From: Synergistaceae bacterium
Lineage (GTDB): Bacteria; Synergistota; Synergistia; Synergistales; Synergistaceae
Direction of reading: 5' to 3'
Assembly (NCBI GenBank): GCA_031263445.1
Contig: JAISFV010000033.1
Location: forward strand, 1 to 41,453
Length of the DNA: 41,453 nt
Shown one piece after another: positions 30,911 through 39,555 of this stretch (its first letter is position 1; each line of letters starts with the position of its first letter). The translations under genes were made by a program, and so were the position numbers. The notes beneath the pieces are model-generated. The model saw only the letters and a list, made by a program, of their open reading frames with translations. It ran no database searches and had not been told where the DNA came from.

Positions 30911-32053
30911 ATGAGGCAAATTTACATGAACTACGCCGCCACGTCGCCACGGACGTCGCCGGCGGTGACGGAAGGTCTCGTGTGCCATCTCAGGCAGAGT
31001 ATGAACCTGAGCGCCGGGCGGAATTTTGAGGGGCTTGACGACGGGGCCATAGCTTTGCGCGCCCGGCGCGTCCTGGCGCATTTGTTCAATGTGTCCGCCC
31101 CTGAGCGCGTTATCTTCACCAGCGGCATAACCGCGTCGATGAACATGGTGCTGAACGGTCTCCTGAAAGAGGGGGATCATGTCCTTGCGAGCGGCGTCGA
31201 ACATAACGCGGTCGCCCGCCCGCTTGAGGCGTTGCGGCGAAAAGGCGTCATTGAGGCAGACTACCTGCCATGCGGCGCGGACGGGGTCATCAGCACACAA
31301 GGCCTCAGCAGGGCCTTCCTCCCGAACACCCGCCTGATGGTTTTGACCCACGCTTCTAACGTGCTGGGCAGCGTCCAGCCCGTAAGAGAGTGTTTTGCGA
31401 TAGCCAAGGAACACGGCGCGTTCACCGTCCTGGACTCCGCGCAGACCGCAGGAGTGTTCCCGCTGTCGATGGACGGTGTGACGGACGTGCTGGCCTTCAC
31501 CGGACACAAGGGGCTGCGCGGTCTTGCTGGCATAGGCGGTTTCGCGCTCTCCGAAGGGATGTCCGAGCGGATGGCGCCGTGGATCTCAGGGGGTACCGGC
31601 AGCGCGTCGCAGAGCCTTGAACAGCCGGATTTTTTGCCGGACAAATTCGAACCTGGCACGCCCAACACGCTGGGCATCTTGAGCCTGGCACTGTCGGCCG
31701 AGGAGATACTCAGTATAGGGGTTGGCTCGATCCGCGCGCGAGAGGCTGCCCTCACGGCGAAATTCATCTGCCTTTGCCGCAGCATCCCCGGCCTTCGGAT
31801 ACACGGCACGGCGGACGCCAGCCGCTCCGCCGCGATCGTGTCCGTGGACAGCCCTGGCGCGGACGTGGGCGTCATGGCCGCAAGGCTGTATTATGAACAC
31901 GGCGTCATCACGCGCAGCGGCCTGCACTGCTCCCCGCTCGCGCACAAGACGGCGGGGACCTTCCCTCACGGTACGCTGCGCTTCAGCTTTGGCGCGGACA
32001 CGACCGAAGACGAGCTGCTCTACGCCGCAGAAGCGCTGAAAAAGATACTGTAG
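30911..32053 (+). CDS. Cysteine desulfurase-family aminotransferase class V (EF2568 type)
   Basis: 380-residue PLP enzyme of the class V aminotransferases. The PLP Lys is in FTGHKGLRG (~residue 199), with VLDSAQTAGVFPL just before it as the cofactor-binding Asp region. The active-site Cys is in SGLHCSPLAHKT (Cys340), as in the selenium-linked subgroup first noted in Enterococcus (EF2568). It likely supplies selenide or persulfide from (seleno)cysteine to YedF and SelD. The ATG lacks a good ribosome site, and the gene is 39 bp after yedF, probably the last of the operon, followed by a strong hairpin. Confidence 0.9.
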   Translation: MRQIYMNYAATSPRTSPAVTEGLVCHLRQSMNLSAGRNFEGLDDGAIALRARRVLAHLFNVSAPERVIFTSGITASMNMVLNGLLKEGDHVLASGVEHNAVARPLEALRRKGVIEADYLPCGADGVISTQGLSRAFLPNTRLMVLTHASNVLGSVQPVRECFAIAKEHGAFTVLDSAQTAGVFPLSMDGVTDVLAFTGHKGLRGLAGIGGFALSEGMSERMAPWISGGTGSASQSLEQPDFLPDKFEPGTPNTLGILSLALSAEEILSIGVGSIRAREAALTAKFICLCRSIPGLRIHGTADASRSAAIVSVDSPGADVGVMAARLYYEHGVITRSGLHCSPLAHKTAGTFPHGTLRFSFGADTTEDELLYAAEALKKIL

Positions 32054-32057
32054 ACAG

Positions 32058-32096
32058 GCAGACGCCCTTGCTCGAAATTTCTGCAAGGGCGTCTGC
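32058..32096 (+). terminator. Hairpin terminator after the selenium operon
   Basis: A perfect 14-bp stem, GCAGACGCCCTTGC (32058-32071) with GCAAGGGCGTCTGC (32083-32096), and an 11-nt loop, starts 5 bp after the desulfurase stop. Two convergent genes end around it, so it may work both ways. The T-run is weak (ATTTTTA at 32109). Confidence 0.75.
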
Positions 32097-32106
32097 GGCC
32101 GTTCCT

Positions 32107-32126
32107 TGATTTTTAGTCAGGGGCCT
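32107..32126 (-). repeat. Dispersed intergenic repeat, inverted short copy
   Basis: Read on the minus strand, AGGCCCCTGACTAAAAATCA equals the core of the repeat at 2059-2078 at 18 of 20 positions. It lies between the selenium-operon terminator and the end of the helicase gene. Confidence 0.45.
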
Positions 32127-32136
32127 GTCCTTCGGC

Positions 32137-33954
32137 TTATTTTATTTTCGACTCGGATCTCCTGCGATCAGAGTCATATTTGCGCGGGCGGCCCCGGTCG
32201 TGCCTGTCGCCCCATTCAGAGCGCTCGGGGCGGCCTGGCCTGCCGTAAGGCTTCCCGAACGCCTTCGGCTGCTCTCCGGAGGTTTTGGGAATCAGCCGTA
32301 TGGCGTTGCATACCAGGCCTTCCTTTGTCATGCGCGGCTTCCTCGACTCCAGGAGCTCCGCTGCCTTAGCGGACAAGTCGACGCTCGCCGAGTTGTCGCG
32401 GAGACGGATGTTGCCCACGTCTTCGCGGTTGATCCCCATTGAGCGGCATATGGCACCTAGGAGCGCGCCGACTTCCCAGCCCTCGTTCCTGCCCTCGCCG
32501 AGCTGAATCTGGACGCCGCCGTCCATGCTTGCCTTGGCGGGTTTCCCTGAGCCGCGTCTGTCGAAGCCGGATCTGCCGCCGTCCCCGCGGTTTTTGTCCC
32601 TGCTCATCTCCGACTCGACGTCGCCACGGATGGAGTAGCCCTGCGGCTGGTCGCCGTAGGCCTTCGCGAGGAGCCCCGCCACCATCATGCGCGCGTCCTC
32701 TCGCGTCATTATCTCGTCCGCCCAGCCGTGGTAGTCCGGAGACCCCTGTCCGTGTCCCAGGACGTGCGATTCGAAGCGCATCTTCGCCTGTCCTGTGATC
32801 TCGCTCGCGTCCGGCGCTGGGATTATCTGCATCTGCATGTTGGAGTTGTGGGTCATCTGCCTGAACTGGCGCGACTCCCTGCTGGTCAGCAGCACGAGGT
32901 TTGAGCCCTCGTGTCCGGCCCGGCCCGTGCGCCCGCTCCTGTGTACGAATGCCTCCAGGTTGCTGGGCAGGCCGAACTGTATCACGTGGCTCACCCCGTC
33001 GATGTCCAAACCGCGGGCCGCCACGTCCGTGGCCACCAGTATGGACACCCTGCCGCCGCGCAGCGAGGACAGTGCGACGTTCCTCTCCCTCTGGCTCATG
33101 TCCCCGTGTATCGCGCAGGCCTTGAACCCTTCGTCGCAGAGCTTGTCGGATATGTCCTGCGTCTCGATCTTCGTGGCGCAGAAGATGAGCGCCCGTGACG
33201 GGTTCTCCCAGAGCAGGACGTTGGCCAGCCCCTCGAAGCGTTTCCGCGCCGGGATGATGTACGTCTTCTGTGAGATGTCCTCGTGGCACGTGACATCGGA
33301 CACAAGGGATACCTTGCGCGGCGCGTCGAGGTACCTGCGGGCCAGGGAGATGACCTCCTGCGGCATAGTGGCTGAAAAGAGCCAGGTTTTCTCCAGGTTC
33401 CCCATGCCGCTCATGATGGCCTCCAGCTCGTCCCTGAAGCCCATGTCCAGCATGTGGTCGCCCTCGTCGAGGACGAGCACCTTTATGCTGTCCGTTTTCA
33501 GAGAGTTCCTGCGGATGTGGTCGAGTACGCGCCCGGGCGTGCCGACTACGACAGCCGCGCCCTCGCGCAGCGTGCGAATCTGGCGCTCCATGTCCAGGCC
33601 GCCGACGAGCGTCGCGACGCGCGCCGAAAGGTCGGCGCCGAGCCACGCGAATTCATGGGCCGTCTGCTGCGCCAGCTCCCTCGTGGGGGACAGCACCAGC
33701 ACCTGCGGCTCTTTCGTGGCGCGTTCCATCTTGTTGTAAATGGGGATGGCAAAGGCGAGCGTCTTGCCGGAGCCTGTCCGCGCCTGTACTATCAGGTCGC
33801 CCTCGGTAAGCGTCTCGTCCTCAAGGATATGCACCTGAACCGGCATCGGCGATTCGAAGCCCTTTCGCGTGATCGCCTTAAGCAGATCAGGCCTGAGATT
33901 GAAGTCCTCGAAACTCGTAATTACTGTCTTCTCTGTTTCTGTCTCTGTCGTCAT
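32137..33954 (-). CDS. DEAD-box ATP-dependent RNA helicase (CsdA/DeaD type)
   Basis: 605-residue helicase. Q-motif region TSFEDFNLRPDLLKAI, motif I ARTGSGKT (~residue 58), motif II LDEGDHMLDMGF (~157), motif III SATM (~190), motifs V-VI ARGLDIDGV and HRSGRTGRAG (~330). A DbpA-type RNA-binding domain follows at ~490-570 (EGWEVGALLGAICRSMGINREDVG), then a basic Arg-rich tail. Such proteins unwind RNA in ribosome assembly and mRNA decay, often under cold stress. Motif II is DEGD, not DEAD, which is unusual. Start chosen at ATG 33954 (GGGAGG upstream), ten residues inside the open frame. Confidence 0.93.
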   Translation of the reverse strand: MTTETETEKTVITSFEDFNLRPDLLKAITRKGFESPMPVQVHILEDETLTEGDLIVQARTGSGKTLAFAIPIYNKMERATKEPQVLVLSPTRELAQQTAHEFAWLGADLSARVATLVGGLDMERQIRTLREGAAVVVGTPGRVLDHIRRNSLKTDSIKVLVLDEGDHMLDMGFRDELEAIMSGMGNLEKTWLFSATMPQEVISLARRYLDAPRKVSLVSDVTCHEDISQKTYIIPARKRFEGLANVLLWENPSRALIFCATKIETQDISDKLCDEGFKACAIHGDMSQRERNVALSSLRGGRVSILVATDVAARGLDIDGVSHVIQFGLPSNLEAFVHRSGRTGRAGHEGSNLVLLTSRESRQFRQMTHNSNMQMQIIPAPDASEITGQAKMRFESHVLGHGQGSPDYHGWADEIMTREDARMMVAGLLAKAYGDQPQGYSIRGDVESEMSRDKNRGDGGRSGFDRRGSGKPAKASMDGGVQIQLGEGRNEGWEVGALLGAICRSMGINREDVGNIRLRDNSASVDLSAKAAELLESRKPRMTKEGLVCNAIRLIPKTSGEQPKAFGKPYGRPGRPERSEWGDRHDRGRPRKYDSDRRRSESKIK

Positions 33955-34230
33955 ATAGACCTCCCGTTTTCGCGTCCCGCACAAAAAATCCCAATCATCG
34001 GTGCGAGCGCGGACGTAACGCGAGGCCGTTCAAAGGATTGCTTGCAGTCGGAATTGCGATGTATGCCTGCCTGTCTCTGATAAGACACCACAGGACAGTT
34101 TCCGATAATACCACGAATCGCGCCCGCGTCAAGGAGCATTTGCGCTAATTATAAACTTCTTTGGACAATCTCAGTCAGGCACGGCGATTTTCACCGCGTC
34201 ATCCCGCTGCCCGTCATCATATTGATCATC

Positions 34231-34262
34231 GCCCTTTAGGCACCTGACAATAAATCAGCTTT
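34231..34262 (+). repeat. 32-bp dispersed intergenic repeat, copy B
   Basis: GCCCTTTAGGCACCTGAC plus AATAAATCAGCTTT; equal to copy A at 2050-2081 at 28 of 32 positions and in the same orientation. The CTGACA inside it serves as the likely -35 of the glyQ promoter. Confidence 0.6.
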
Positions 34263-34272
34263 CCTTTATAAT
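34244..34272 (+). promoter_or_regulatory. Promoter of glyQS
   Basis: CTGACA (34244-34249), a 17-bp spacer and a consensus TATAAT (34267-34272), 63 bp before the glyQ start. The -35 lies inside the dispersed repeat. Confidence 0.7.
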
Positions 34273-34334
34273 AGTCGATGCTGTTCGGTAAATAAAAAAC
34301 TTGGTCGTCAACGATAAAAAGAGGGGGTTTTATT

Positions 34335-35273
34335 TTGAATTTGCAGGAGCTGGTCATGCGCCTGGAGTCTTTCTGGACCGGGCGCGGCTGTTTGTTGCAG
34401 CAGCCGTATGACGTGGAGGTCGGCGCCGGGACGATGAACCCCGCCACGACGCTGCGAGTCATAGGGCCGGAGCCGTGGAAGGTGGCCTACGTAGAGCCGT
34501 CGCGCCGCCCCGCGGACGGGAGGTATGGCGAAAACCCGAATCGCCTCCAGCACTATTATCAGTATCAGGTGATCTTGAAGCCCGCACCGGACGACATCCA
34601 GGATCAGTACCTCGACAGCCTGCGGGCGCTCGGGATAGACCCGGCGGATCACGACATCCGCTTCGTCGAGGACGACTGGGAAAACCCGACGACCGGCGCG
34701 TGGGGGCTTGGCTGGGAGGTGTGGCTGGACGGCATGGAGATAACGCAGTTCACGTATTTTCAGCAGATGGGCGGCGTGGACATGGATCTCGTCCCGGGGG
34801 AGCTGACATACGGCATCGAGCGCATAGCGATGTACGTGCAGAAGGTAAACAACGTCTACGACCTCGAATGGGCTGGGAAGGTCCGTTACGGCGACGTACA
34901 TCACCGTTCGGAGGTCGAGGGCTCGACCTATAACTTTGAGCTCGCGGACGTGGAAATGCTTTTCAAGCTCTTCGGGATGTACGAAGCGGAGTCAGCGCGG
35001 ATCCTGGAGAAGGGCATGGTCCTCCCCGCATACGACTACGTGCTCAAGTGCTCGCACGCCTTCAACACGCTGGACGCGCGCAACGCGATAAGCGTCACGG
35101 AGCGCACAGGCTACATCGGACGGGTGCGCGCCCTGGCCAGCGCTTGCTGCAGGGCGTATCTGAAGCAGCGCGGGGATATGGGCTTCCCCCTCATGGGCAA
35201 GTTTGAGATAGACGCGCAAGCTGAGAGCGCCGATTTGTCAGACGGCGAAGCGCTTGGGGGTGACGCGAGATGA
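34335..35273 (+). CDS. glyQ: Glycyl-tRNA synthetase alpha subunit
   Basis: 312 residues of the class II alpha subunit of the bacterial alpha2-beta2 enzyme that charges tRNA-Gly. Diagnostic stretches are [41 protein letters not shown] (motif 2 region), [28 protein letters not shown] and SVTERTGYI. The initiation codon appears to be TTG 34335, 7 nt after GAGGGGG, since no ATG or GTG precedes the conserved start. The stop overlaps the glyS start (ATGA), so the two are coupled. Confidence 0.97.
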   Translation: MNLQELVMRLESFWTGRGCLLQQPYDVEVGAGTMNPATTLRVIGPEPWKVAYVEPSRRPADGRYGENPNRLQHYYQYQVILKPAPDDIQDQYLDSLRALGIDPADHDIRFVEDDWENPTTGAWGLGWEVWLDGMEITQFTYFQQMGGVDMDLVPGELTYGIERIAMYVQKVNNVYDLEWAGKVRYGDVHHRSEVEGSTYNFELADVEMLFKLFGMYEAESARILEKGMVLPAYDYVLKCSHAFNTLDARNAISVTERTGYIGRVRALASACCRAYLKQRGDMGFPLMGKFEIDAQAESADLSDGEALGGDAR

Positions 35274-37339
35274 TCCTGCGCGATCTTCTGTTTGAGATAG
35301 GCACGGAGGAAATCCCGGCCCGCTTTATGACCTGGGCGCTCGCGGAAATCGAACGCACGGCGGCCGAGGATCTCGCCGGGCTGCGGCTGCCCTACGAAAG
35401 GCTGAGGGTCGCGGGGACGCCGCGCAGGATCGTCCTTTACGTGGAGAACGCGTCGGAGCGCCAGGCGGACTTCGAGCAGGTCATCAAGGGGCCTCCGAAG
35501 ACTCAGGCGCTAGACGCGGAAGTGAAGTACACGGCGGCCGCCCTGGGTTTCGCCAAAAGCCGCGGCGTCGAGGCGACCGACCTGCGATTCGAGGCGGTCG
35601 GGGGCGTCGAGTACCTCTTCGCCGTCGTGCGGGAGTTCGGCAAAGACGCCGTGGATCTGCTCCCCGGATTCCTGGCAGGCTTGCTGAAAAAGCTCGTGTT
35701 CCCGAAAAGCATGTACTGGAAGGATCCGTCCGTGCGCTTCGCCAGGCCGGTACGGTGGATAGTCGCGCTCTGGGACGGTGATCTCGTCCCGGTGAGCTTC
35801 GGCGGCGTGAACAGCGGTTACGCCAGCAGGGGGCACCGCTTCATGGGGTCGCCGTCAGTGAATATCCCGATAGCGAAGGACTACTGGGAGATAATGGAGC
35901 GGGAGTGCGTGATAGTAGACCCCGCCCGACGCAAGGGTATGATACTGGACAGCGTCGCGGAGATCGAGAAGGGGATAGGCGGGACGGCAGAGCGCGACAG
36001 CGAGCTGCTGGAGGAAAACGCGCAGCTCGTCGAATACCCGATACCGTTCCTCGGCTCTTTCGAGGAGGAGTTCCTCGATATCCCCGAAGAGGTGCTGATT
36101 GCGACTATGAAGAAAAACCAGCGCTACTTCCCCGTCCGCGACTCATCAGGCAGACTCATGGCAAATTTCATCGGAGTGTCCAACAACAGGGCGCGTGACA
36201 TGGCCGTCGTCAGGGACGGTAACGAGCGCGTACTGAGGGCGAGGCTCCACGACGCCGCGTTTTTCTGGAAAGAGGACTTACAAAAGCCCCTCGAATCGCT
36301 GCTGCCACGGCTCGAAAAAGTCCTCTACCAGGAGCGCCTGGGCTCCGTCGCCGCCAAATCTGAGCGCGTCCGCGAGCTGTCCGCGCGCCTTGTGGCCGGC
36401 ATGGGGTGGGGCGATATCGCCCAGGCCACAGACAGGGCGGCGCGGCTGGCGAAGGCGGATCTAGTCACGAGCATGGTCTTCGAGTTCCCGGAGGTCCAAG
36501 GCGTGATGGGCCGCGAGTACGCGAAACGGCACAACGAGCCGGAGGCCGTCGCCAACGCTATCTTCGAGCAATACCTGCCGCGCTTCGCCGGAGACGAGCT
36601 GCCGAAAGCCAGGGCGGGCGCGGTCATCGGGCTGTGCGACAGGGCGGACACGATCGTTGCCATCCACAAGGCCGGCCTCTCTCCGTCCGGATCGCAGGAT
36701 CCTTACGGCCTCCGCAGGGCGGCGAGATGCATAAACGAGATTGTCTGGGGGATGTGCCTCGACATAGACATGGGCGCGCTTTTCGATGCGAGCGGCGACG
36801 CGCTGGACGCCGGCGGCGAAGTGATGATGAAGGTTTCCGACTTTTACAGGAGCAGGCTGCACAACCAGCTCCGCGAGCGCGGCTACGGCCACGGGACGAC
36901 CAGCCTGGCCGTCGCGTCCATGTGGCGTCGCCCGTTGCAGGCGCTGAGGATGCTGAAGGCTTTCGACGACGTGGCAGGGGCTGACTGGTTCGGCCCGCTC
37001 GTGCTGTCCGCCGTCCGCGTGAACAACATCCTCGGCAAGCTGTCCCGTGCGGAGCTTGCCGCAGTGAAGCTGGCGGAGGATAGCCTGAAGGAGGCGGCGG
37101 AGAAGAGCCTGAAGGGCGCGCTGGACCGCCAGGACGCCATCGTCAGCGGCGCATTGGCGAGGCACGACTGGAAAGCGGTCTGCGAGGCGCTCTCAGACCT
37201 GTCGCCGGCGATATCCGGCTTCTTCGACGACGTGATGGTGATGTCCGACGACTCAGTTGAGCGGAGCAACCGCCTGGCGCTGCTCTTGCGGTGCCGCGAC
37301 ATGTTTGACTCCATAGGGGATTTCGCGCTTTTAAAATGA
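35270..37339 (+). CDS. glyS: Glycyl-tRNA synthetase beta subunit
   Basis: 689 residues, the normal length for the beta subunit, which binds tRNA and is needed for aminoacylation together with GlyQ. It opens with [15 protein letters not shown] and contains [21 protein letters not shown] and KKNQRYFPV, plus the HD-like domain region [13 protein letters not shown] that is conserved in GlyS, and a C-terminal anticodon-binding domain. It overlaps glyQ by four bases. A stem-loop terminator follows. Confidence 0.97.
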   Translation: MILRDLLFEIGTEEIPARFMTWALAEIERTAAEDLAGLRLPYERLRVAGTPRRIVLYVENASERQADFEQVIKGPPKTQALDAEVKYTAAALGFAKSRGVEATDLRFEAVGGVEYLFAVVREFGKDAVDLLPGFLAGLLKKLVFPKSMYWKDPSVRFARPVRWIVALWDGDLVPVSFGGVNSGYASRGHRFMGSPSVNIPIAKDYWEIMERECVIVDPARRKGMILDSVAEIEKGIGGTAERDSELLEENAQLVEYPIPFLGSFEEEFLDIPEEVLIATMKKNQRYFPVRDSSGRLMANFIGVSNNRARDMAVVRDGNERVLRARLHDAAFFWKEDLQKPLESLLPRLEKVLYQERLGSVAAKSERVRELSARLVAGMGWGDIAQATDRAARLAKADLVTSMVFEFPEVQGVMGREYAKRHNEPEAVANAIFEQYLPRFAGDELPKARAGAVIGLCDRADTIVAIHKAGLSPSGSQDPYGLRRAARCINEIVWGMCLDIDMGALFDASGDALDAGGEVMMKVSDFYRSRLHNQLRERGYGHGTTSLAVASMWRRPLQALRMLKAFDDVAGADWFGPLVLSAVRVNNILGKLSRAELAAVKLAEDSLKEAAEKSLKGALDRQDAIVSGALARHDWKAVCEALSDLSPAISGFFDDVMVMSDDSVERSNRLALLLRCRDMFDSIGDFALLK

Positions 37340-37353
37340 CGGACTAATAAACA

Positions 37354-37388
37354 GGGCGGCCCTGCGGCTGATTTGCCAAGGGCCGCCC
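37354..37388. terminator. Hairpin terminator between glyS and the convergent gene
   Basis: A perfect 10-bp stem GGGCGGCCCT (37354-37363) / AGGGCCGCCC (37379-37388) with a 15-nt loop lies between the glyS stop and the stop of the leftward gene at 37393. It probably serves both strands. Confidence 0.7.
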
Positions 37389-37392
37389 GGAC

Positions 37393-37962
37393 TTATAATT
37401 TTCTGGCGAGCGAGTCGAACTGGGCCGTGATTTTTCTCGAAGCGTCCTGATCCTGCCCGCCCCCCTCCGGCGGGGCGTGGAGGTCGAGCAGATATGCCTT
37501 CCCGCTGCGGAACGAGATGACGACCCAGACGCTGCCTGGCTCGTTCCTGTATCCCCTCGCGGCGCCCTGCGCGGCGTATGGCGCTCCGAGAAGCCTGTCT
37601 GCGGCGTTTGTCTGCGTACCGGGGGAAAGCCCCTGCAACAGCCCCGCAAAGTCTGTCGTGGCGTACCTCGTCACGAATGTCCTGCTCTCCTCGTTGTTCC
37701 TGTCGAACGTCTCGTGAACCATCACGACGCGCCGCGCCGCCGCGTATATCGTATCCCTCTCGCGGAGCCCAGTGTCGGAATTCTTGTACTCGGCTGCCGT
37801 GACCTTCCGCCAGCGTCCCTTAGCGAGCGCCTCGTTCGAATACAGCTCGTCGATCTTCCCGCCCAGCGCGTCCACGGCGCTCGCGTCAGCGTAACACGCG
37901 CTGGCTAAATAGGCGGAAAAACACGATAAAGATACCGCGCACAGGAGAAATTTTTTGAGCAT
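37393..37962 (-). CDS. Secreted protein of unknown function
   Basis: 189 residues with an N-terminal signal sequence: MLKK, a hydrophobic core FLLCAVSLSCFSAYLASA, and cleavage probably near CYA-DA at residue ~24-26. A lipoprotein signal (Cys in ASAC) is less likely because the -3 residue is Ala. The mature part is a small mixed alpha/beta domain without recognisable motifs: KGRWRKVTAAEYKNSDTG resembles periplasmic proteins that report residual enzyme-like folds, but I cannot name a family. ATG with GGAGGTG upstream. It is monocistronic and convergent with glyS. Confidence 0.75.
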   Translation of the reverse strand: MLKKFLLCAVSLSCFSAYLASACYADASAVDALGGKIDELYSNEALAKGRWRKVTAAEYKNSDTGLRERDTIYAAARRVVMVHETFDRNNEESRTFVTRYATTDFAGLLQGLSPGTQTNAADRLLGAPYAAQGAARGYRNEPGSVWVVISFRSGKAYLLDLHAPPEGGGQDQDASRKITAQFDSLARKL

Positions 37963-38325
37963 GGCCCTTACACCTCCGGGTTTTCGTGCCGTCTTGGATC
38001 ACGCCGGGCTGCGCTGGATTTATCGGCTGGCGCGTCAGCACAGCCCTCGGCTTTCGCAGCCCGCGCAGGGCGCTATTGTCTGTTTTTTCTGCCCTGCTTT
38101 TCGTTGTGTTGATTTTCCCTAGCTCTGTTGTTGCCATGGGCATCACGTGTTACTTGGCACGACACAAATAGAGCCTAAAATATCCCTCTTAGGTATTCAG
38201 GATAACACGCGAAGTTAAAATGGACAAGCGGCGGAAGGGTGATTGTCAGGGCAACAGCATTTACTTTTTACAGGATATCCAGGCGTCGCGCTGCTTATTT
38301 TCTTGTCCCCTCAGAGTGCAAAGGC
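37963..38325. other. 363-bp intergenic region
   Basis: No gene, repeat or clear promoter could be supported. A GTG-started open frame on the plus strand (37986-38171) includes one hydrophobic stretch but has no ribosome site and no recognisable relatives. Confidence 0.4.
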
Positions 38326-38478
38326 TTAACGCGCGTCAATATTCAGAGCCGTCAGCTTCTTTTGCTGGCGCTCCCATTCGGCTATCTCTTCCGCCAGGAC
38401 TTTCTTTTCAGCTTCGTAGGCGGCGCGGGCTTCGGGGTTTTTGAGAACCTTGTCGCGCAATTTATCGAGTGTCGCCAT
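38326..38478 (-). CDS. Truncated HigA-like antitoxin remnant (50 residues)
   Basis: A 50-residue frame, ATG 38478, with AAGGAGG eight bases upstream inside the end of the toxin gene. MATLDKLRDKVLKNPEARAAYEAEKKV-like sequence is the toxin-binding N-terminal helix found in Xre antitoxins (KLL.NPEVRAEYE...), but the protein ends at residue 50 with IDAR and has no helix-turn-helix. It may still neutralise the toxin but cannot be a DNA-binding repressor. The start is 2 bp beyond the toxin stop. Confidence 0.65.
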   Translation of the reverse strand: MATLDKLRDKVLKNPEARAAYEAEKKVLAEEIAEWERQQKKLTALNIDAR

Positions 38479-38480
38479 GA

Positions 38481-38798
38481 CTAAACCTCCTTGCTTCGTT
38501 TTGCTGCCAGCTCAAGTATGGAATTTGGCGTTTTTTCGGTTTTTTTGATGAATGCCGCCAATACGATAATTTCTTTATTTCTTGCGACATAAAGCGCCTG
38601 GGCTATGCCTTCGATTGCATTGACGCGGAACTCCCATATGTCCCCCTTAAGATGTTTCCTGCGCTTAGGCGGCACTTTTGCCAGCCCGTCTTTTTCGACG
38701 AGATCGAAAATAGCGAGAAATTTACCTTGCAGGCTAACGGGCAAGCCATAGAATTCTGGCTCGGCCTGTTTAACGACAGTGATTTTCCAATTTGTCAT
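38481..38798 (-). CDS. HigB/Gp49-like (RelE-fold) toxin
   Basis: 105 residues of the Gp49-like family. Typical elements are RRKHLKGDIWEFRVNAIEG (residues ~46-64), then ALYVARNKEIIVLAAFIKKTEKTPNSILELA (~67-98). The KKTEKTP loop matches KKTQKTP of the toxin at 22531. It should be a ribosome-dependent mRNA interferase. It has a weak AAAGG site before ATG 38798 and is followed at once by a shortened antitoxin gene. The tiny frame just upstream may be part of the same transcript. Confidence 0.85.
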   Translation of the reverse strand: MTNWKITVVKQAEPEFYGLPVSLQGKFLAIFDLVEKDGLAKVPPKRRKHLKGDIWEFRVNAIEGIAQALYVARNKEIIVLAAFIKKTEKTPNSILELAAKRSKEV

Positions 38799-38814
38799 GC
38801 GCCCTTTTCTTTCA

Positions 38815-38931
38815 TTAATTCAACGGTATGTCAGGCACCGCAGCACCGCCCCTGGCTCCCTCGCCCGTACCTTTCGCGAATTCGTCGCTCGCCTTGATCT
38901 TTTTTTCAATCAGGCCGTCAATGCCGCTCAT
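38815..38931 (-). CDS. Possible 38-residue small protein upstream of the toxin
   Basis: ATG 38931 with GGGGAGA upstream opens a 38-residue frame (MSGIDGLIEKKIKASDEFAK, then a Gly-rich tail and PDIPLN), ending 16 bp before the toxin start. It is hydrophilic, helical in its first half, and matches no family I know. It is supported only by the ribosome site and the tight spacing. Confidence 0.35.
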   Translation of the reverse strand: MSGIDGLIEKKIKASDEFAKGTGEGARGGAAVPDIPLN

Positions 38932-39288
38932 TTCAGTCTCCCCTACTCATACTGCCGGCGCATTTCCCTCGCGATAAACAGGGCCGCCAGGAGGATGGAC
39001 AGGCACTGATCCTTCGAGCGCCTGATGTTCAGCAGTCTGCTGGTTATACTGGGCTGCTCTGGTTTTATCGCCTGGTGCGAAGGGGGGGACTCTGAAACAT
39101 GCCTTCGCTGGCTGATAGCACAGTGCGGCTTGTTTTTGTGTAGTCCGTTCTGTAGTCCGATATTAAAAAATGAGGCCCGTTTTTGACAGACTCGATCATC
39201 TGGCCCCGCGTTCCCCGGCCCGGTCATTTCCGTGGCCCCGCGAAAATGATCCGAGGCCGCATTGCCGCTGTTCTTGCATTAAGGATGT
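38932..39288. other. 357-bp region without a convincing gene
   Basis: A minus-strand frame (39227-38943, 94 codons) ends in protein-like sequence (SILLAALFIAREMRRQYE), but its first two thirds are low in protein character and it lacks a ribosome site. It may be the tail of a broken gene. A short tandem TGTAGTCCG pair lies near 39140. Confidence 0.3.
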
Positions 39289-39555
39289 TCATGCGTTCAG
39301 CGGCAAGTTTATCTGAGAAACGATGTCCGATTCCGTGTCAATGTCTATTCCTTCCGGCCATTTAGGCAAGGTGTCGCTCCTGTATTTTTCCCCGAAGCCC
39401 CATACGACGAGGCCGACGATCCCGTTGGTCGCGGAATCGCGCATGACGGTGAAATCAGAGTCCGCCTCGTCGCCGAAGGAATCGGAGCGGTCGCCGAAGC
39501 CGACGGTAAGGATGTCGTATTTCGGGTCGTAGTCGATAAAATCAGGCCTTAGCAT
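39289..39555 (-). CDS. DUF2283-like small protein (possible antitoxin)
   Basis: 88 residues with the DUF2283 pattern: an opening DYDPKYDILTVGF strand, an acidic middle (DEADSDFTVMRD) and GIVGLVVWGF. DUF2283 proteins are commonly encoded next to RelE/barnase-fold or DUF4258 toxins and proposed as antitoxins. The ATG overlaps the 3' end of the broken toxin-like gene upstream, which points to coupled translation. The long C-terminal tail (KWPEGIDIDTESD...) is not part of the usual domain. Confidence 0.6.
   Translation of the reverse strand: MLRPDFIDYDPKYDILTVGFGDRSDSFGDEADSDFTVMRDSATNGIVGLVVWGFGEKYRSDTLPKWPEGIDIDTESDIVSQINLPLNA

Larger units (their letters stand above)
33955..34334. other. 380-bp divergent region between helicase and glyQ
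   Basis: No gene is seen. The right third holds dispersed repeat copy B and the glyQ promoter. No T-box (TGGNACCGCG) antiterminator sequence, often found ahead of glycyl-tRNA synthetase genes, is present. Confidence 0.5.

Noticed and set aside
34150-34334. Glycine T-box riboswitch before glyQ
   Set aside because: No TGGNACCGCG box or specifier-loop structure found in the leader.
37986-38171. 61-codon GTG-started frame with one hydrophobic helix
   Set aside because: No ribosome site, no relatives recognised, and it overlaps an equally unconvincing frame on the other strand.
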